Notes: generated by a model from the letters alone, not told the origin. A stretch of DNA of 64,000 nucleotides from Desulfobacterales bacterium (GCA_021737275.1 JAIPEE010000014.1:1-64000), one strand, 5' to 3'. Shown: positions 1-9,855, counted from the stretch's first letter. Numbers and translations: made by a program.

Positions 1-120
1 ATGAATTTTAGAAAACTGATTAAGTGGCTGGAGGAGTTTTTTTATTTTTTAAATGTTTCGATAGTGTTTGGGTTAAAAATACCCCGGCTGCCTTCAGAAG
101 TGATGGCAACCGAGGAATAG
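1..120 (+). CDS. possible C-terminal end of a cut-off gene
   Basis: The frame is open from the first base to a TAG at 118-120 and would encode 39 residues. The ATG at base 1 may be coincidental, so this could be the tail of a gene starting before the window. There is no recognisable domain, and the upstream ribosome binding site cannot be seen. Confidence 0.2.
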   Translation: MNFRKLIKWLEEFFYFLNVSIVFGLKIPRLPSEVMATEE

Positions 121-162
121 GTTTTTCAGAATCGACTAATTAACATGCAAGAGGAATGTCAC

Positions 163-192
163 TTGACCTGTTAATAATCCTATTATTATTAA
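163..192 (+). promoter_or_regulatory. possible sigma-70 promoter for cooT
   Basis: A TTGACC box at 163-168 is followed by an AT-rich stretch with overlapping TATTAT/TATTAA hexamers at variable spacing. It lies in the otherwise empty 121-346 gap upstream of cooT. The minus 35 is good but the minus 10 is ambiguous. Confidence 0.3.
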
Positions 193-346
193 ATATATTG
201 TAATAGCAATATTTGCCTGCAGTATGATTGATATTATAAAGGCCTGTTGCGTTTTTCAGGGCATTGTTTTTTTTAATAAATAGCGTATATAACAGATTTA
301 CGCAGACAACGGTTCAAAAAAGATTAATATAATGGAGGGGAAAACC

Positions 347-538
347 ATGTGTTTAGCAAGTGCATATATCAAAGAGAATGATAAAAATGAACTTATTTTA
401 GAAAACATTACTCATCTTGAAAACATAGAACAAAGAATTTTTTTAACTAATATATTTAAAGAGACCCAGGAAATGGATGCCGTAATAAAAAGTATAGATT
501 TCGAAAAAGGAAGTGTTTTTTTGGAAAAAAGAAGGTAA
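347..538 (+). CDS. cooT: CooT family nickel-binding protein
   Basis: This 63-residue protein starts MCLAS, the N-terminus typical of the CooT family (small nickel-binding proteins linked to carbon monoxide dehydrogenase maturation). In the family the N-terminal Cys takes part in metal binding, so the start is placed at the ATG at 347. The ORF-track ATG at 332 overlaps the GGAGGGG ribosome binding site that serves 347. The rest is a short beta-type sequence of usual family length. Neighbours are an omptin gene 31 bp downstream and no CODH gene directly adjacent, although two Ni-CODH genes lie further along the window. A role in nickel supply is inferred from the family. Confidence 0.75.
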   Translation: MCLASAYIKENDKNELILENITHLENIEQRIFLTNIFKETQEMDAVIKSIDFEKGSVFLEKRR

Positions 539-569
539 TTTTTTAAAAACAGATAAGAAAGGAAAACAA

Positions 570-1571
570 ATGAATTCATTCTTTAAAAAAGGAGTACAAA
601 AAAACAATGTCTTTGTTTTTTTGTTAATTGTAATTTCTTTTGTAACACTATTCCCATTAACATCTTCAGCAATGCAGGCCAAAAAGGGTGTAGAGTACTA
701 TTATGAAACCGGAGAAGATTATTTAATGCACTCATGTACATTGAGCTTTGGAAAGCTGGATGGAGAAGCGCATGAGTTGGTTTATACGAATTCCGGAAGG
801 AAGTTAAGTGAACTGATCTGGGAGCTTGAGGATGTTTATCTTGCAGGTCTGAGCTTTTCAACCAATCCGGATGAGCGGTTTCATTTCAATGTTGGATTCT
901 GGAGTGCACTAAATGATGGTGATGGTTACATGGATGATTACGACTGGCTTGATAACAGTCGCCCGAATCAATGGTCAGACTGGTCTCACAGTCCCGTTGA
1001 TCTTATAAAAGGATACATGTTTGACATGAATGTTGATGTGAAGTTCTGGTCAAATGATTATGCCGCTATTTCTGGGATTTTAGGATTTAAATATGATCAC
1101 TGGAAGTGGGATGCCATTGGCGGTGATTATATATACTCTGTAGGCGGCGGTTTTCGTAATTGGACAGGTTCGTTTCCAGATAGCGTCGGTATTTCATATA
1201 AACAGAGTTTTTATGTACCATATGGCGGTATCGGCGGCAGCCTGAATTTCAGCAGGTTCCATTTTAATACATATTTTAAATATACGCCTTTTGCCTGGGC
1301 TGACGACGTGGACCATCATGTGATGAGAGATCTGGTTTTTTATGACACGTTCACCGGCATAGACTATTTTTCTTATGGTGCAGAAGGCAGTTTTTTTATT
1401 ACTAATAAATGGTTTTTGTCTGTTGCCGCTGATTTTCAGGAGTATAAAGAAACCGTTGGTGATACTGAAATAGAAGATCTTAAAACTGGCGGAAGAGGTT
1501 TTATTTCAAAAGGCGCAGGCATTTCACATGAAGACTTTTATTTATCCGCTACTGTAGGTTTTAGATTTTAA
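570..1571 (+). CDS. omptin-family outer-membrane protease
   Basis: This is a 333-residue outer-membrane beta-barrel of the omptin (OmpT/Pla) aspartyl protease family. A signal peptide ends near SSA (residues 31-34). The OmpT-like stretch around residues 121-142 contains MDDYDW, matching the Asp83/Asp85 pair. IGGDYIYS and ISYKQSF near 183-213 are also omptin hallmarks. VDHHV at 247-251 supplies the Asp-x-His pair equivalent to Asp210/His212. The protein ends in aromatic FRF, as expected for Bam-dependent barrels. The start is the ATG at 570 behind AAGAAAGGA, not the track start at 513, which overlaps cooT. Catalytic residues look intact. The substrate is unknown; relatives cut peptides at basic residues. 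Confidence 0.8.
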   Translation: MNSFFKKGVQKNNVFVFLLIVISFVTLFPLTSSAMQAKKGVEYYYETGEDYLMHSCTLSFGKLDGEAHELVYTNSGRKLSELIWELEDVYLAGLSFSTNPDERFHFNVGFWSALNDGDGYMDDYDWLDNSRPNQWSDWSHSPVDLIKGYMFDMNVDVKFWSNDYAAISGILGFKYDHWKWDAIGGDYIYSVGGGFRNWTGSFPDSVGISYKQSFYVPYGGIGGSLNFSRFHFNTYFKYTPFAWADDVDHHVMRDLVFYDTFTGIDYFSYGAEGSFFITNKWFLSVAADFQEYKETVGDTEIEDLKTGGRGFISKGAGISHEDFYLSATVGFRF

Positions 1572-1590
1572 TTTAAAAATAAATATTACA

Positions 1591-1620
1591 AAAAACCCGC
1601 TTTTACAGGCGGGTTTTTTG
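1591..1620. terminator. bidirectional rho-independent terminator
   Basis: The stem AACCCGC/GCGGGTT has an A-run on the left and a T-run on the right. It can therefore terminate the omptin transcript on the plus strand and the convergent asnS transcript on the minus strand. Confidence 0.8.
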
Positions 1621-1715
1621 TTAAAAATCTAATAAAATATGGGCCTTCTGTCTTCATAAATGTTTTTTTTCTGTAACGTTCTTATATTCATTTGTTGAAT
1701 CCGGCAAGAATATCC

Positions 1716-3098
1716 TTAAAACTCAATACTATTAGGAGTTCTTGGAAAAGGAATAACATCTCTTATATTACTGATACCGGTTACCAGCATCAGCAATCTT
1801 TCAAAACCCAGCCCGAATCCGCTATGAGGTGCACTGCCAAAGCGACGCGAATCCAAATACCACCAGTAGGGAGCCTTTTCCATGCCGAGCTCTTCCATGC
1901 GGGATTCAAGAAAATCAAGACGTTCTTCACGCTGACTGCCGCCGATAATTTCACCAATGCCGGGTACCAGCACATCCATGGCGGCAACGGTTTTATTATC
2001 ATCGTTTACCCGCATATAAAACGGCTTTATTGTTTTGGGATAATTGTAGACAATGACCGGTTTTTTAAAATGAATTTCAGTCAGAAATTTTTCATGTTCA
2101 GACTGAAGATCTGTACCAAAATTAATTTTATATTCAAACGTTTTTCCTGATTTTAACAAAATATCAATGGCTTCTGTATATGGTAATTGCACAAAGTTAT
2201 TTTGTATAATATTTTCAAGCGTTGTCATTAATGTTTTATCAACAAATTTTGAAAAGAGCGCAACATCTTCGCTGCATTTTTCAATAATGTGTAAAACCAG
2301 ATGTTTAATAAAAACCTCCGCCAGGTCCATATTGTCCGAAAGCTCATAAAAGGCCATCTCAGGTTCCACCATCCAGAATTCTGCAGCGTGCCTGCGCGTG
2401 TTGGAATTTTCAGCCCTGAATGTGGGGCCGAAAGTATAAACCTCTCCCAGCGCCAGTGCAAACATCTCTGCAGATAACTGGCCGGAAACAGTGAGATTGG
2501 CCGGTGTTCCGAAAAAGTCCTGTTCAAAATCAACCCGGCCATTATTTTTGGGAATGTTTTTAAGATCCATGGCTGTTACCTGAAACATTTCACCGGCACC
2601 TTCGCAGTCCGAACCGGTCAGAATGGGGGTATGGAGATAACAAAACCCTTTTTCCCTGAAAAACTTATGAATAGCCCAGGAGAGCTCAGAACGAATACGA
2701 AAAGCGGCGCCATACTTGTTTGTTCTGGGCCTCAGGTGGGCGATTGTTCTCAAGAACTCATCACTGTGGCGTTTTTTCTGTAAGGGATAGTTTTCCGGTG
2801 CAACACTGATAACCTCAATCTTCCGGGCTTGTACTTCCCATTTTTGTCCTTTTCCGGCAGAATTAACAAGTTCACCGATTATCGTTACCGCGGAACCTGT
2901 TGAAAGCTTTGTAACCATATCATAACCGGGAGTGGTCGTATCGGCAACGACCTGAAGGTTTGCAAGACATGAGCCGTCATTTATTTCAATAAAAGAAAAC
3001 CCTTTTGCATCCCGTCGGGTTCTGACCCAGCCCTTGACTAAAAGCTCTTCAATTGGTGATTCTGCGCTTAAAAGGTGTAAAACCTTGGTTCTTTTCAT
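1716..3098 (-). CDS. asnS: asparaginyl-tRNA synthetase
   Basis: Class IIb aminoacyl-tRNA synthetase charging tRNA-Asn, 460 residues, normal for bacterial AsnRS. The N-terminal OB-fold anticodon-binding domain covers about residues 15-105 ([22 protein letters not shown]). The catalytic domain follows, with motif 2 near [21 protein letters not shown] and motif 3 near [13 protein letters not shown]. The AsnRS-type [17 protein letters not shown] and GFGLGFERL regions favour Asn over Asp or Lys synthetase. It lies 12 bp downstream of htrA, so the two are probably co-transcribed. It ends at the shared bidirectional terminator. Confidence 0.95.
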   Translation of the reverse strand: MKRTKVLHLLSAESPIEELLVKGWVRTRRDAKGFSFIEINDGSCLANLQVVADTTTPGYDMVTKLSTGSAVTIIGELVNSAGKGQKWEVQARKIEVISVAPENYPLQKKRHSDEFLRTIAHLRPRTNKYGAAFRIRSELSWAIHKFFREKGFCYLHTPILTGSDCEGAGEMFQVTAMDLKNIPKNNGRVDFEQDFFGTPANLTVSGQLSAEMFALALGEVYTFGPTFRAENSNTRRHAAEFWMVEPEMAFYELSDNMDLAEVFIKHLVLHIIEKCSEDVALFSKFVDKTLMTTLENIIQNNFVQLPYTEAIDILLKSGKTFEYKINFGTDLQSEHEKFLTEIHFKKPVIVYNYPKTIKPFYMRVNDDNKTVAAMDVLVPGIGEIIGGSQREERLDFLESRMEELGMEKAPYWWYLDSRRFGSAPHSGFGLGFERLLMLVTGISNIRDVIPFPRTPNSIEF

Positions 3099-3110
3099 TT
3101 CTTTTTCCTA

Positions 3111-4508
3111 TCAGAGTTTAACGGTAATATTATAAAACTGATTTCCACGCTGGATCATGACAACAATCGAACTTTTTTTTCTGCATTTTATAATGGCCTT
3201 TTCAAAATCTTTGGTATTTCCAATACGTAAGGCATCTATTTTATGAATAATATCTCCTTTATGAACACCTATTCCGGCCAACTCTGACCGGCTATCTATT
3301 TGAGAGATAACCACACCCTGCTCTTTATCCGAAGCATTAAAAAGAGGTGTTTTCTGATCTTCAACCATTACACCTAAAAGCTCCATGGCCAGTTCCGGCG
3401 CTAATTTTTCCGGAAAGAGTCCGGCGGTTACGGTTACGGATTTCTTTTTGCCATCTCTCAAGAGGTCAAAAGCAAGACTATCTCCGTTAGCGAAATCTCT
3501 GATCGTCACCTCGTAATCAATTTTTGATGAGATCGTTTGTCCGGAAATTGATTTGATAATATCACCTTCCATGATACCGGCATCAACGGCCGGACTTTTC
3601 TTTTCTACCTTTTTTACCAGGACACCCCGAGTATCTTTAAGCCCCATATATTGTGCAAGGTTCGTATCAATATCCTGGGTGACGATGCCAACCCAGATGG
3701 GAATGACCTCACCATATAAAATCAGGTCATTAATAACCTTTTTCGCTTTATTGATGGGAATGGCAAAACCAATACCCTGGGCCTTGGCATAAATGGCGGT
3801 GTTGATGCCGATCAGTTCACCATTGATATTGAGCAAGGGGCCGCCACTGTTACCGGGATTAATAGAAGCATCGGTCTGAATAAAGTTGTGAAATACCCTG
3901 TCATTTGTACGGATGCTGCGATCAACCGCGCTGATAATACCGGTTGTAACGGTATTTGAGAAACCGAACGGATTTCCGATGGCGACAACGGTTTCGCCAA
4001 TCATCAAATCATTGGAGTTGCCCATCTCAATATCAGGAAGGGGCTCATCGGATTTAATTTTAAGAACGGCAAGATCTGAATCAGGATCTATGCCAACAAT
4101 TTCCGCTTCAAACGAGCGTTCGTCCTTTAAAACGACAGAGACCTTAGCTGTTTTTACAACCACATGGGCATTTGTAAGCACAAATCCCTCTTTGCCGTCG
4201 ATAATAACCCCTGAACCGAGGCTGGATCTTTTTTGTCTGCGCTCAAAACCCGGATCAAAAAAATCTTTAAAAAAAGAGTCAAAAAAGGGGTCACCGGAAA
4301 ACCCGGAGAAGGGGTTTCTCTGGCGAACTTCATATTCCGAGTTGATATTTACAACAGCCGGGCCAATCTGTTTTACGGTTTTTACAATAGCGGTTTCCCT
4401 GTTAAATGAATCGGCAGCGCTTGGGCCGGCGGAACACATTAAAACGATTATCATGCCTGTAATAAGGCTACAAAAAAGAAAAGATTTCCGATATATTTGC
4501 TTTTGCAT
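3111..4508 (-). CDS. HtrA/DegQ-type periplasmic serine protease
   Basis: Trypsin-like S1C protease with PDZ domains, 465 residues from the ATG at 4508. That ATG has AGGAA eight bases upstream and begins the signal peptide MQKQIYRKSFLFC, so the track start at 4529 is unlikely. The triad is visible: His in NAHVV, Asp in DSDLAVLKI, Ser in GNSGGPLL. Two PDZ domains follow (about residues 270-350 and 375-460). The linker after the signal peptide has the FDSFFKDFF stretch seen in DegP/DegQ proteins. It would degrade or refold misfolded periplasmic proteins. It is first in a probable two-gene unit with asnS. Confidence 0.92.
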   Translation of the reverse strand: MQKQIYRKSFLFCSLITGMIIVLMCSAGPSAADSFNRETAIVKTVKQIGPAVVNINSEYEVRQRNPFSGFSGDPFFDSFFKDFFDPGFERRQKRSSLGSGVIIDGKEGFVLTNAHVVVKTAKVSVVLKDERSFEAEIVGIDPDSDLAVLKIKSDEPLPDIEMGNSNDLMIGETVVAIGNPFGFSNTVTTGIISAVDRSIRTNDRVFHNFIQTDASINPGNSGGPLLNINGELIGINTAIYAKAQGIGFAIPINKAKKVINDLILYGEVIPIWVGIVTQDIDTNLAQYMGLKDTRGVLVKKVEKKSPAVDAGIMEGDIIKSISGQTISSKIDYEVTIRDFANGDSLAFDLLRDGKKKSVTVTAGLFPEKLAPELAMELLGVMVEDQKTPLFNASDKEQGVVISQIDSRSELAGIGVHKGDIIHKIDALRIGNTKDFEKAIIKCRKKSSIVVMIQRGNQFYNITVKL

Positions 4509-4614
4509 GACAATTCCTATAATTAACAATATTCTTTATTTATTTGTTAGTGAAAATTAAAACTTAAAAAACAGTGCTGCTTTACGTGCAGGCACATAGA
4601 AATATAATAATATC

Positions 4615-7125
4615 ATGCAAACAAAGACCATTCAAGATTTGTTACCACTTGTGGAGCAACCAAGCCGTTATCTTGGCAGAGAGTTTAATACCATAACCAA
4701 AGATTATAATAAGGTAGACCTGAGCATCGTGCTGGCTTTTCCGGACCTTTATGAAATCGGCACCTCTCATTTCGGGCTTCAGATTCTTTACCATATTTTA
4801 AACAGTCACAAAAAGATTGCAGCCGAACGTGTGTTTGCGCCGGCTGATGATATGGCTGCGCTGCTTAAATCTTCCAGCGTTCCACTTTCCACCCTTGAAA
4901 CAGCAAAACCCCTGACGGATTTTGACATAATTGGATTCAGCCTATTATATGAGCTTAATTTTACGAACATATTACTGATTCTGGACCTGGCCGGCATTCC
5001 TTTTCTTGCCACAGAAAGAGATGATTCTTTTCCGGTTATTATTGCCGGCGGCCCCTGTACCTCCAATCCGGAACCGGTTGCAGATTTTTTTGATGCCATG
5101 GTAATCGGTGATGGGGAGCAGGTTATTGTTGATATGGCCGATGTCTGGCTGGAATGGAAAAAGAGCGCTTCGGGCAGCAGGGTTGATCTTCTAAAAGCCT
5201 GGTCCAACATAAGGGGTGTTTATATTCCATCCTTTTTCACACCTTCTTATGATGAAAATGGATTTCAGACGGTAACGCCACAGAATGAATCATACGGGAA
5301 GGTTAAACGTGCTATTGTTAGTGATCTTAATAATATTTCTTTTCCGGACAGACCGATTATTCCTTTTGGAAAGCCTGTACACGATCGTCTTCGTCTTGAA
5401 GTTTCAAGAGGATGCACCCGTGGGTGCCGGTTTTGCCAGGCTGGAATGATTTACCGGCCGACCAGGGAAAGATCCATGAAGACTCTTTTGGATATTACAG
5501 AGCGCTCCATGCTGACCACAGGATATGAAGATATTTCGCTGCTCTCCTTAAGCACAGGCGACTATGGTTGTATTAATTCACTCATGGAAGCACTGATGAA
5601 TAGGTTTGAAAAGGAACATACCGCTGTTTCCCTCCCGTCACTTCGAGCAGGAACGCTTACGCCGGAATTAATGGAATATATAAAAAAGGTCAGAAAAACC
5701 GGTTTTACCGTTGCTCCGGAAGCAGGCAGCCAGCGTCTCAGAGATGTTATTAATAAAAATATTACCGAAGAAGATATTTTTAAAACTATTCAGGATGCTT
5801 TTGATCTGGGATGGCAACTTATAAAGCTTTATTTTATGGTTGGTCAGCCTACAGAGGTCCAGGAAGATCTGGACGCAACTGTTGACCTGGTAATGGCGCT
5901 CTGGAAAATAAAAGGACCTAAAGGGAGAAAGCTTAAACTTAATGTCAGTTTTACAACGCTCATTCCCAAGAGCCACACGCCGTTTCAATGGGATCCCCAG
6001 ATTTCTCTCGAAGAATCAAGAGATAAAATCTCTTTTTTTAAAGAGGCGTTAAGAAAGCCGGGCATTAAGGTTAAATGGCAGGATCCGGAAGTGAGTTGGC
6101 TTGAAGGTTTGTGGGCAAGGGGGGATCGCAGGCTCTCTGAATTATTGATGACAGCCTATAATAAAGGATGCCGTTTTGACGGATGGAGCGATCATTTTAA
6201 TTTTGACCTCTGGCAGGAAGCTTTTGTTGAGACAAAAACAAACATTAACTTTTATACAACCAGAAAACGAGCTATGGATGAACCGCTTCCATGGGACCAT
6301 ATTGATTCCGGCGTTTCAAAAACATTTTTAAAAGAAGAGCGCGTAAAAGCAGAAAAAGGCAAAACTACAGCAGATTGCCGTTTTGGCGAGTGTATGGGGT
6401 GTGATGTCTGTGATTTTAAAACCATAGAACCTAAAGTTTTTGATGACCCGGGTCCGTCCGGCAAAACATCTCCTGCTGAAATACGGCCGATAGAGTCTGT
6501 TTATAAAAAGGTAAAAGTTTCCTACGCCAGAACAGGGCAGGCAAAATATTTTGGGCATCTTGAACAGATGAGGCTTTTTTTAAGAGCAATCCGACGATCC
6601 GGATTTTCGGTAAAATATTCAAAAGGGTTTCATCCAATGCCAAAGATCTCTTTTCATAATCCGTTACCCATTGGGATGGAAAGTGAAGAAGAGCATTTCT
6701 TTATTACCGTTACAGACGATATAAAGCCGCTGGACATTAAGGAAAGCTTGAATAAACAGCTTCCTGAAGGTTTGAATATAACAGCTTGCTGTCTGGCTCT
6801 TTCAAAATCAGACCGGCTTGAAAGTGATATTGCTTCATACAGGATAACACTTAAAGGTGTAGTTTTTGATGAAGAGAAACTGAAAGCCTTTTTTGAAAGC
6901 GACGATGTTACCATTTCCCGCAAAAACAAAAAAGGAAAGTTGATAAAGCTCAACTTAAAGGATATGATTACAGATATTAAGCTTGTTGATCCGCAGGTTC
7001 TTTTGATGACGATTAAGCCTGAAAATGAAAAGTCAGTCAGGCCAACTGAAGCAATTCTACGTATATTTGATGTTCCGGAAAAGGACATCCGGCTTTCCGA
7101 AATTGTAAAGTTAAAGGTATCTTAA
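4615..7125 (+). CDS. radical SAM protein fused to DUF2344 (TIGR03960-TIGR03936 type)
   Basis: 836-residue fusion. The N-terminal part (about 30-190) resembles a B12-binding-like domain (VLAFPDLYEIGTSHFGLQIL, IIAGGPC). A radical SAM core follows with the CTRGCRFCQAG cluster motif near residue 267. The C-terminal approximately 200 residues are the DUF2344 domain, beginning near VSYARTGQAKYFGHL. A Cys-rich link CRFGECMGCDVC precedes it. This family is commonly found directly before rng/rne, as here (33 bp gap). It has been suggested to act in RNA modification or ribosome-related chemistry, but the substrate is not established. Full-length with no sign of damage. Confidence 0.88.
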   Translation: MQTKTIQDLLPLVEQPSRYLGREFNTITKDYNKVDLSIVLAFPDLYEIGTSHFGLQILYHILNSHKKIAAERVFAPADDMAALLKSSSVPLSTLETAKPLTDFDIIGFSLLYELNFTNILLILDLAGIPFLATERDDSFPVIIAGGPCTSNPEPVADFFDAMVIGDGEQVIVDMADVWLEWKKSASGSRVDLLKAWSNIRGVYIPSFFTPSYDENGFQTVTPQNESYGKVKRAIVSDLNNISFPDRPIIPFGKPVHDRLRLEVSRGCTRGCRFCQAGMIYRPTRERSMKTLLDITERSMLTTGYEDISLLSLSTGDYGCINSLMEALMNRFEKEHTAVSLPSLRAGTLTPELMEYIKKVRKTGFTVAPEAGSQRLRDVINKNITEEDIFKTIQDAFDLGWQLIKLYFMVGQPTEVQEDLDATVDLVMALWKIKGPKGRKLKLNVSFTTLIPKSHTPFQWDPQISLEESRDKISFFKEALRKPGIKVKWQDPEVSWLEGLWARGDRRLSELLMTAYNKGCRFDGWSDHFNFDLWQEAFVETKTNINFYTTRKRAMDEPLPWDHIDSGVSKTFLKEERVKAEKGKTTADCRFGECMGCDVCDFKTIEPKVFDDPGPSGKTSPAEIRPIESVYKKVKVSYARTGQAKYFGHLEQMRLFLRAIRRSGFSVKYSKGFHPMPKISFHNPLPIGMESEEEHFFITVTDDIKPLDIKESLNKQLPEGLNITACCLALSKSDRLESDIASYRITLKGVVFDEEKLKAFFESDDVTISRKNKKGKLIKLNLKDMITDIKLVDPQVLLMTIKPENEKSVRPTEAILRIFDVPEKDIRLSEIVKLKVS

Positions 7126-7158
7126 GTTTTGATAAGATTTATGTGACTGAGGAGCAGC

Positions 7159-8709
7159 ATGTTTAGAAAACTAGTAATTAGTGTTACCGATCATGAAACA
7201 CGTGTAGCGCTTCTGGAAGACGGTACCATTTCCGAGCTTTTTGTTGAAAGAAGAGACGAGTCCGGTATTGCCGGAAACATATACAAGGGTAGGGTGCAGC
7301 GTGTTTTACCCGGCATGCAGGCCGCATTTATTGATGTGGGCCTTAACCAGGCCGCCTTTGTTTATGTAAAAGATCTTTACTCAGACAAGTTCAAAGAGCT
7401 GGAAGAGCTCTTTTCAAACGATGATGAAGAAGATGCATGTGAGACGATAGAGAATGCAAATGAAGATGAAACAGTCTCTTTTACGCCGGAAACAGAAAAA
7501 GATATTCCAATAGGAACCCTGCTTAAAGAAGGGCAGGAGATTCTTGTACAGGTTGCCAAATCTCCTATCGGTACCAAGGGCGCACGCGTCACCTCTTATA
7601 TTTCTCTTCCGGGAAGATATCTTGTATATATGCCGAACTCAGATCATATCGGTATTTCCAGAAGAATTGAAGATGAAGGAGAGCGCAACAGGTTGAAGGA
7701 TTGTGTGTTGGCTCTGCGGCAAAACAACGCCGGCTATATTGTACGGACTGCTGCAGAGGGGGAATCAAAAGAGAAGCTTGCCCATGAAATGGACTTTTTA
7801 AACAACCTATGGGCCGGAATTCTGTCCAAATACAAAAATGCGATGGCCCCTTCTTCGCTTCATCAGGAGTTGGCGGTCAGTCTCAGGGCGGTGAGAGACC
7901 TTTTAACCCAAGAAGCGGAAAAGATTTTAATTGACTCAAGGGAAGGGTACGACCAGGTCCTCTCTTTTCTGGATGATGTTATGCCTGAGTTGAAAGAGAA
8001 TGTTGAGCTTTATGAGGGAAAGGAACCCCTTTTTGATGCATATAACCTTGAAGGAGATATCTCCCGTGCCCTTAAGAAAAAGGTATGGCTCAAGTCGGGC
8101 AGTTATATTGTAATAGAGCACACAGAGGCGCTAGTTGCTATTGATGTTAATACCGGCCGTTATGTTGGAAAGCATAATCTTGAAGAGACTATTTTAAAAA
8201 CGAACCTGGAGGCGGTTAAGGAGATCGCATATCAACTCAGATTGAGAGATATTGGCGGAATTATTATAATCGACTTTATCGATATGATGAAAAAATCCAA
8301 CCAGGAGAAGGTTTATAATGCGCTTCAGGAAGCGATTTTGAAGGACAGGAGTAAAACCCATATTCTGCCCATCTCCGAACTGGGCCTTATACAGATGACT
8401 CGAAAGCGTGTAAAAAAATCTTTGACACGAATGTTGTGTGAGCCCTGTTTTTATTGTGATGGAGAAGGGACCCTGATGTCCAAGAAATCTATCTGTTACA
8501 ATATTTTCAGAGATATTGTTCGTGATTCTCAAGACTTGCCGGGCATAAGGATTGGCCTGCGAACCAATCCTGAAATTGCAGAGCTGCTTCATGGAGAAGA
8601 GAATCGGCTGATTGCAAATCTGGAACGGGTGGTTAACAAGCAGATTGTTATCTATCCCAATGCGGATTATCACTTAGAGCAGTTTGATGTGTTTGGAAAT
8701 GTAAAGTAG
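7159..8709 (+). CDS. rng: ribonuclease G (Rne/Rng family)
   Basis: 516-residue endoribonuclease for rRNA and mRNA processing. The S1 domain covers about residues 35-130 (GNIYKGRVQRVLPGMQAAFIDVG) and contains an acidic insert rich in Glu/Asp. The catalytic DNase I-like region has the metal-binding Asp residues in VAIDVNTGRYVG and IIIIDFIDM. The Zn-link motif is CEPCFYCDGEG. Length fits RNase G rather than RNase E, since no long C-terminal scaffold is present. ATG start behind GAGGAGC. It follows the radical SAM/DUF2344 gene in one unit. Confidence 0.93.
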   Translation: MFRKLVISVTDHETRVALLEDGTISELFVERRDESGIAGNIYKGRVQRVLPGMQAAFIDVGLNQAAFVYVKDLYSDKFKELEELFSNDDEEDACETIENANEDETVSFTPETEKDIPIGTLLKEGQEILVQVAKSPIGTKGARVTSYISLPGRYLVYMPNSDHIGISRRIEDEGERNRLKDCVLALRQNNAGYIVRTAAEGESKEKLAHEMDFLNNLWAGILSKYKNAMAPSSLHQELAVSLRAVRDLLTQEAEKILIDSREGYDQVLSFLDDVMPELKENVELYEGKEPLFDAYNLEGDISRALKKKVWLKSGSYIVIEHTEALVAIDVNTGRYVGKHNLEETILKTNLEAVKEIAYQLRLRDIGGIIIIDFIDMMKKSNQEKVYNALQEAILKDRSKTHILPISELGLIQMTRKRVKKSLTRMLCEPCFYCDGEGTLMSKKSICYNIFRDIVRDSQDLPGIRIGLRTNPEIAELLHGEENRLIANLERVVNKQIVIYPNADYHLEQFDVFGNVK

Positions 8710-8740
8710 GGGGGGCGTGTGAGACCGCTGAGAGGTGGTC

Positions 8741-8908
8741 ATGTTTGTCCAATATCTTCGTTGGAATAAAATATTATATGTTATGATAGTAGCGGTAATT
8801 TTCTTAATATTTTCTCTTTGGCAGATTTACATTAGCGATCAAGCCATAAAACACCATAAACTTTTTAGCTTTTTCAGCAACAATCATTTTAAAGAATTAA
8901 ACCGATAA
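8741..8908 (+). CDS. small single-pass membrane protein
   Basis: A 55-residue ORF below the track cut-off, starting at the ATG at 8741 behind AGAGGTGG. Residues 11-31 form one hydrophobic helix (ILYVMIVAVIFLIFSLWQIYI), with a basic N-terminus and a His-rich polar tail. It sits between rng and rpmH. I do not recognise a family. The ribosome binding site, start and clean helix support it being real, but there is no homology evidence. Confidence 0.4.
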   Translation: MFVQYLRWNKILYVMIVAVIFLIFSLWQIYISDQAIKHHKLFSFFSNNHFKELNR

Positions 8909-8945
8909 CTTATTCATATTCTGTCTCTTAATTTTTATTTGTCTG

Positions 8946-8974
8946 TTGACAGGATAAATCAATTATGCTTAAGT
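8946..8974 (+). promoter_or_regulatory. putative sigma-70 promoter for rpmH cluster
   Basis: A perfect TTGACA at 8946-8951 is followed at 17 bp by TTAAGT (3 of 6 to consensus). It lies about 80 bp before rpmH. The minus 10 is weak. Confidence 0.4.
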
Positions 8975-9050
8975 ACTCCGATTGTTCCCCCCAATAAGGG
9001 GTTAAAATATAAAAATTATAAAGATATTATATATTTAAGGATATAAGGTT

Positions 9051-9185
9051 ATGAAAAGAACGTATCAGCCGAGTAGAATTAAACGGGCCAGAACACATGG
9101 TTTCTTGAAAAGAATGTCATCCAAGCAGGGTCGAAGGGTAATCAACAGAAGGCGGGCAAAAGGCAGAAAGCGCTTAGCAGTCTAA
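9051..9185 (+). CDS. rpmH: 50S ribosomal protein L34
   Basis: 44 residues, too short for the ORF track. It reads [18 protein letters not shown] and ends GRKRLAV, the highly conserved L34 sequence and length. It is strongly basic. The ribosome binding site region is AAGGATATAAGGTT. It opens the universally conserved rpmH-rnpA-yidD-yidC-jag-mnmE gene string that often lies near the replication origin. Confidence 0.97.
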   Translation: MKRTYQPSRIKRARTHGFLKRMSSKQGRRVINRRRAKGRKRLAV

Positions 9186-9292
9186 TTTTCGGGTAAAACG
9201 TCCAGAAACCTGACGCCTGACTTTTAAATGTCCACCGGATTTAAGGTGTTTCTGATCGGTCTGATAAATATCTGTTTAAGGGCTTGATTCTA

Positions 9293-9643
9293 TTGAAAAA
9301 GTTGGTTTTTACCAAGTCAGACAGGATTTTGAAGAGAGCTGATTATTTGAAGCTCCAAAAAGAAGGGCTAAGGGTTTCGAACAAGCATTTTATTATCGCA
9401 TTCAGTCCGGGACGTACAAAGAGAAATCGCCTTGGGGTTACCGTAACGAAGAGGGTTGGAAAAGCGGCAATACGCAACAGGATCAAACGAATTATACGTG
9501 AACATTTTCGCCATAACAGGCACGATGTTGCAGGTAACTGGGATATAAACATTATTGCGAAAATCGGGACAGCGGATTTATCTGCAGAAGATTTTCGATC
9601 ATCCCTGCAACATGTTTTTGTAAGGCTTTCAGAGGCAATTTGA
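9293..9643 (+). CDS. rnpA: ribonuclease P protein component
   Basis: Protein subunit of RNase P, which matures the 5' ends of tRNAs. About 116 residues, usual for RnpA. It has the conserved RNR block near residues 60-72 ([13 protein letters not shown]) and the [13 protein letters not shown] region. I prefer the TTG at 9293 because AAGGG lies about ten bases upstream. The track start (TTG at 9284) sits almost on top of that site. Its stop overlaps the start of yidD (ATTTGA), so the two are translationally coupled. Confidence 0.93.
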   Translation: MKKLVFTKSDRILKRADYLKLQKEGLRVSNKHFIIAFSPGRTKRNRLGVTVTKRVGKAAIRNRIKRIIREHFRHNRHDVAGNWDINIIAKIGTADLSAEDFRSSLQHVFVRLSEAI

Positions 9644-9855
9644 TTATCAAAAAAGCAATATTGCTTATTATCAGATCATATAAGCTTTTCGTGTCTCCGC
9701 TTATGCGTCCTGCATGTCGGTTTTATCCATCCTGTTCAGAATATGCATATGAGGCTATTGAGCGTCATGGTGTGTCCAGAGGGAGCTGGTTGTCCCTCAA
9801 GCGAATTCTTCGTTGCCATCCCTTAAATGCCGGAGGTTTTGATCCGGTACCCTGA
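9640..9855 (+). CDS. yidD: membrane protein insertion efficiency factor YidD
   Basis: 71-residue YidD with the hallmark [19 protein letters not shown] and [17 protein letters not shown]. Three conserved Cys are present. The TTG start overlaps the rnpA stop. The protein is thought to assist YidC-dependent insertion. It is followed by yidC after 144 bp. The 9856-9999 spacer shows no gene I can support. Confidence 0.95.
   Translation: MIIKKAILLIIRSYKLFVSPLMRPACRFYPSCSEYAYEAIERHGVSRGSWLSLKRILRCHPLNAGGFDPVP

Noticed and set aside
1692-2150. 152-residue plus-strand ORF inside asnS
   Set aside because: Shadow of the clear asnS gene on the other strand. No ribosome binding site or domain.
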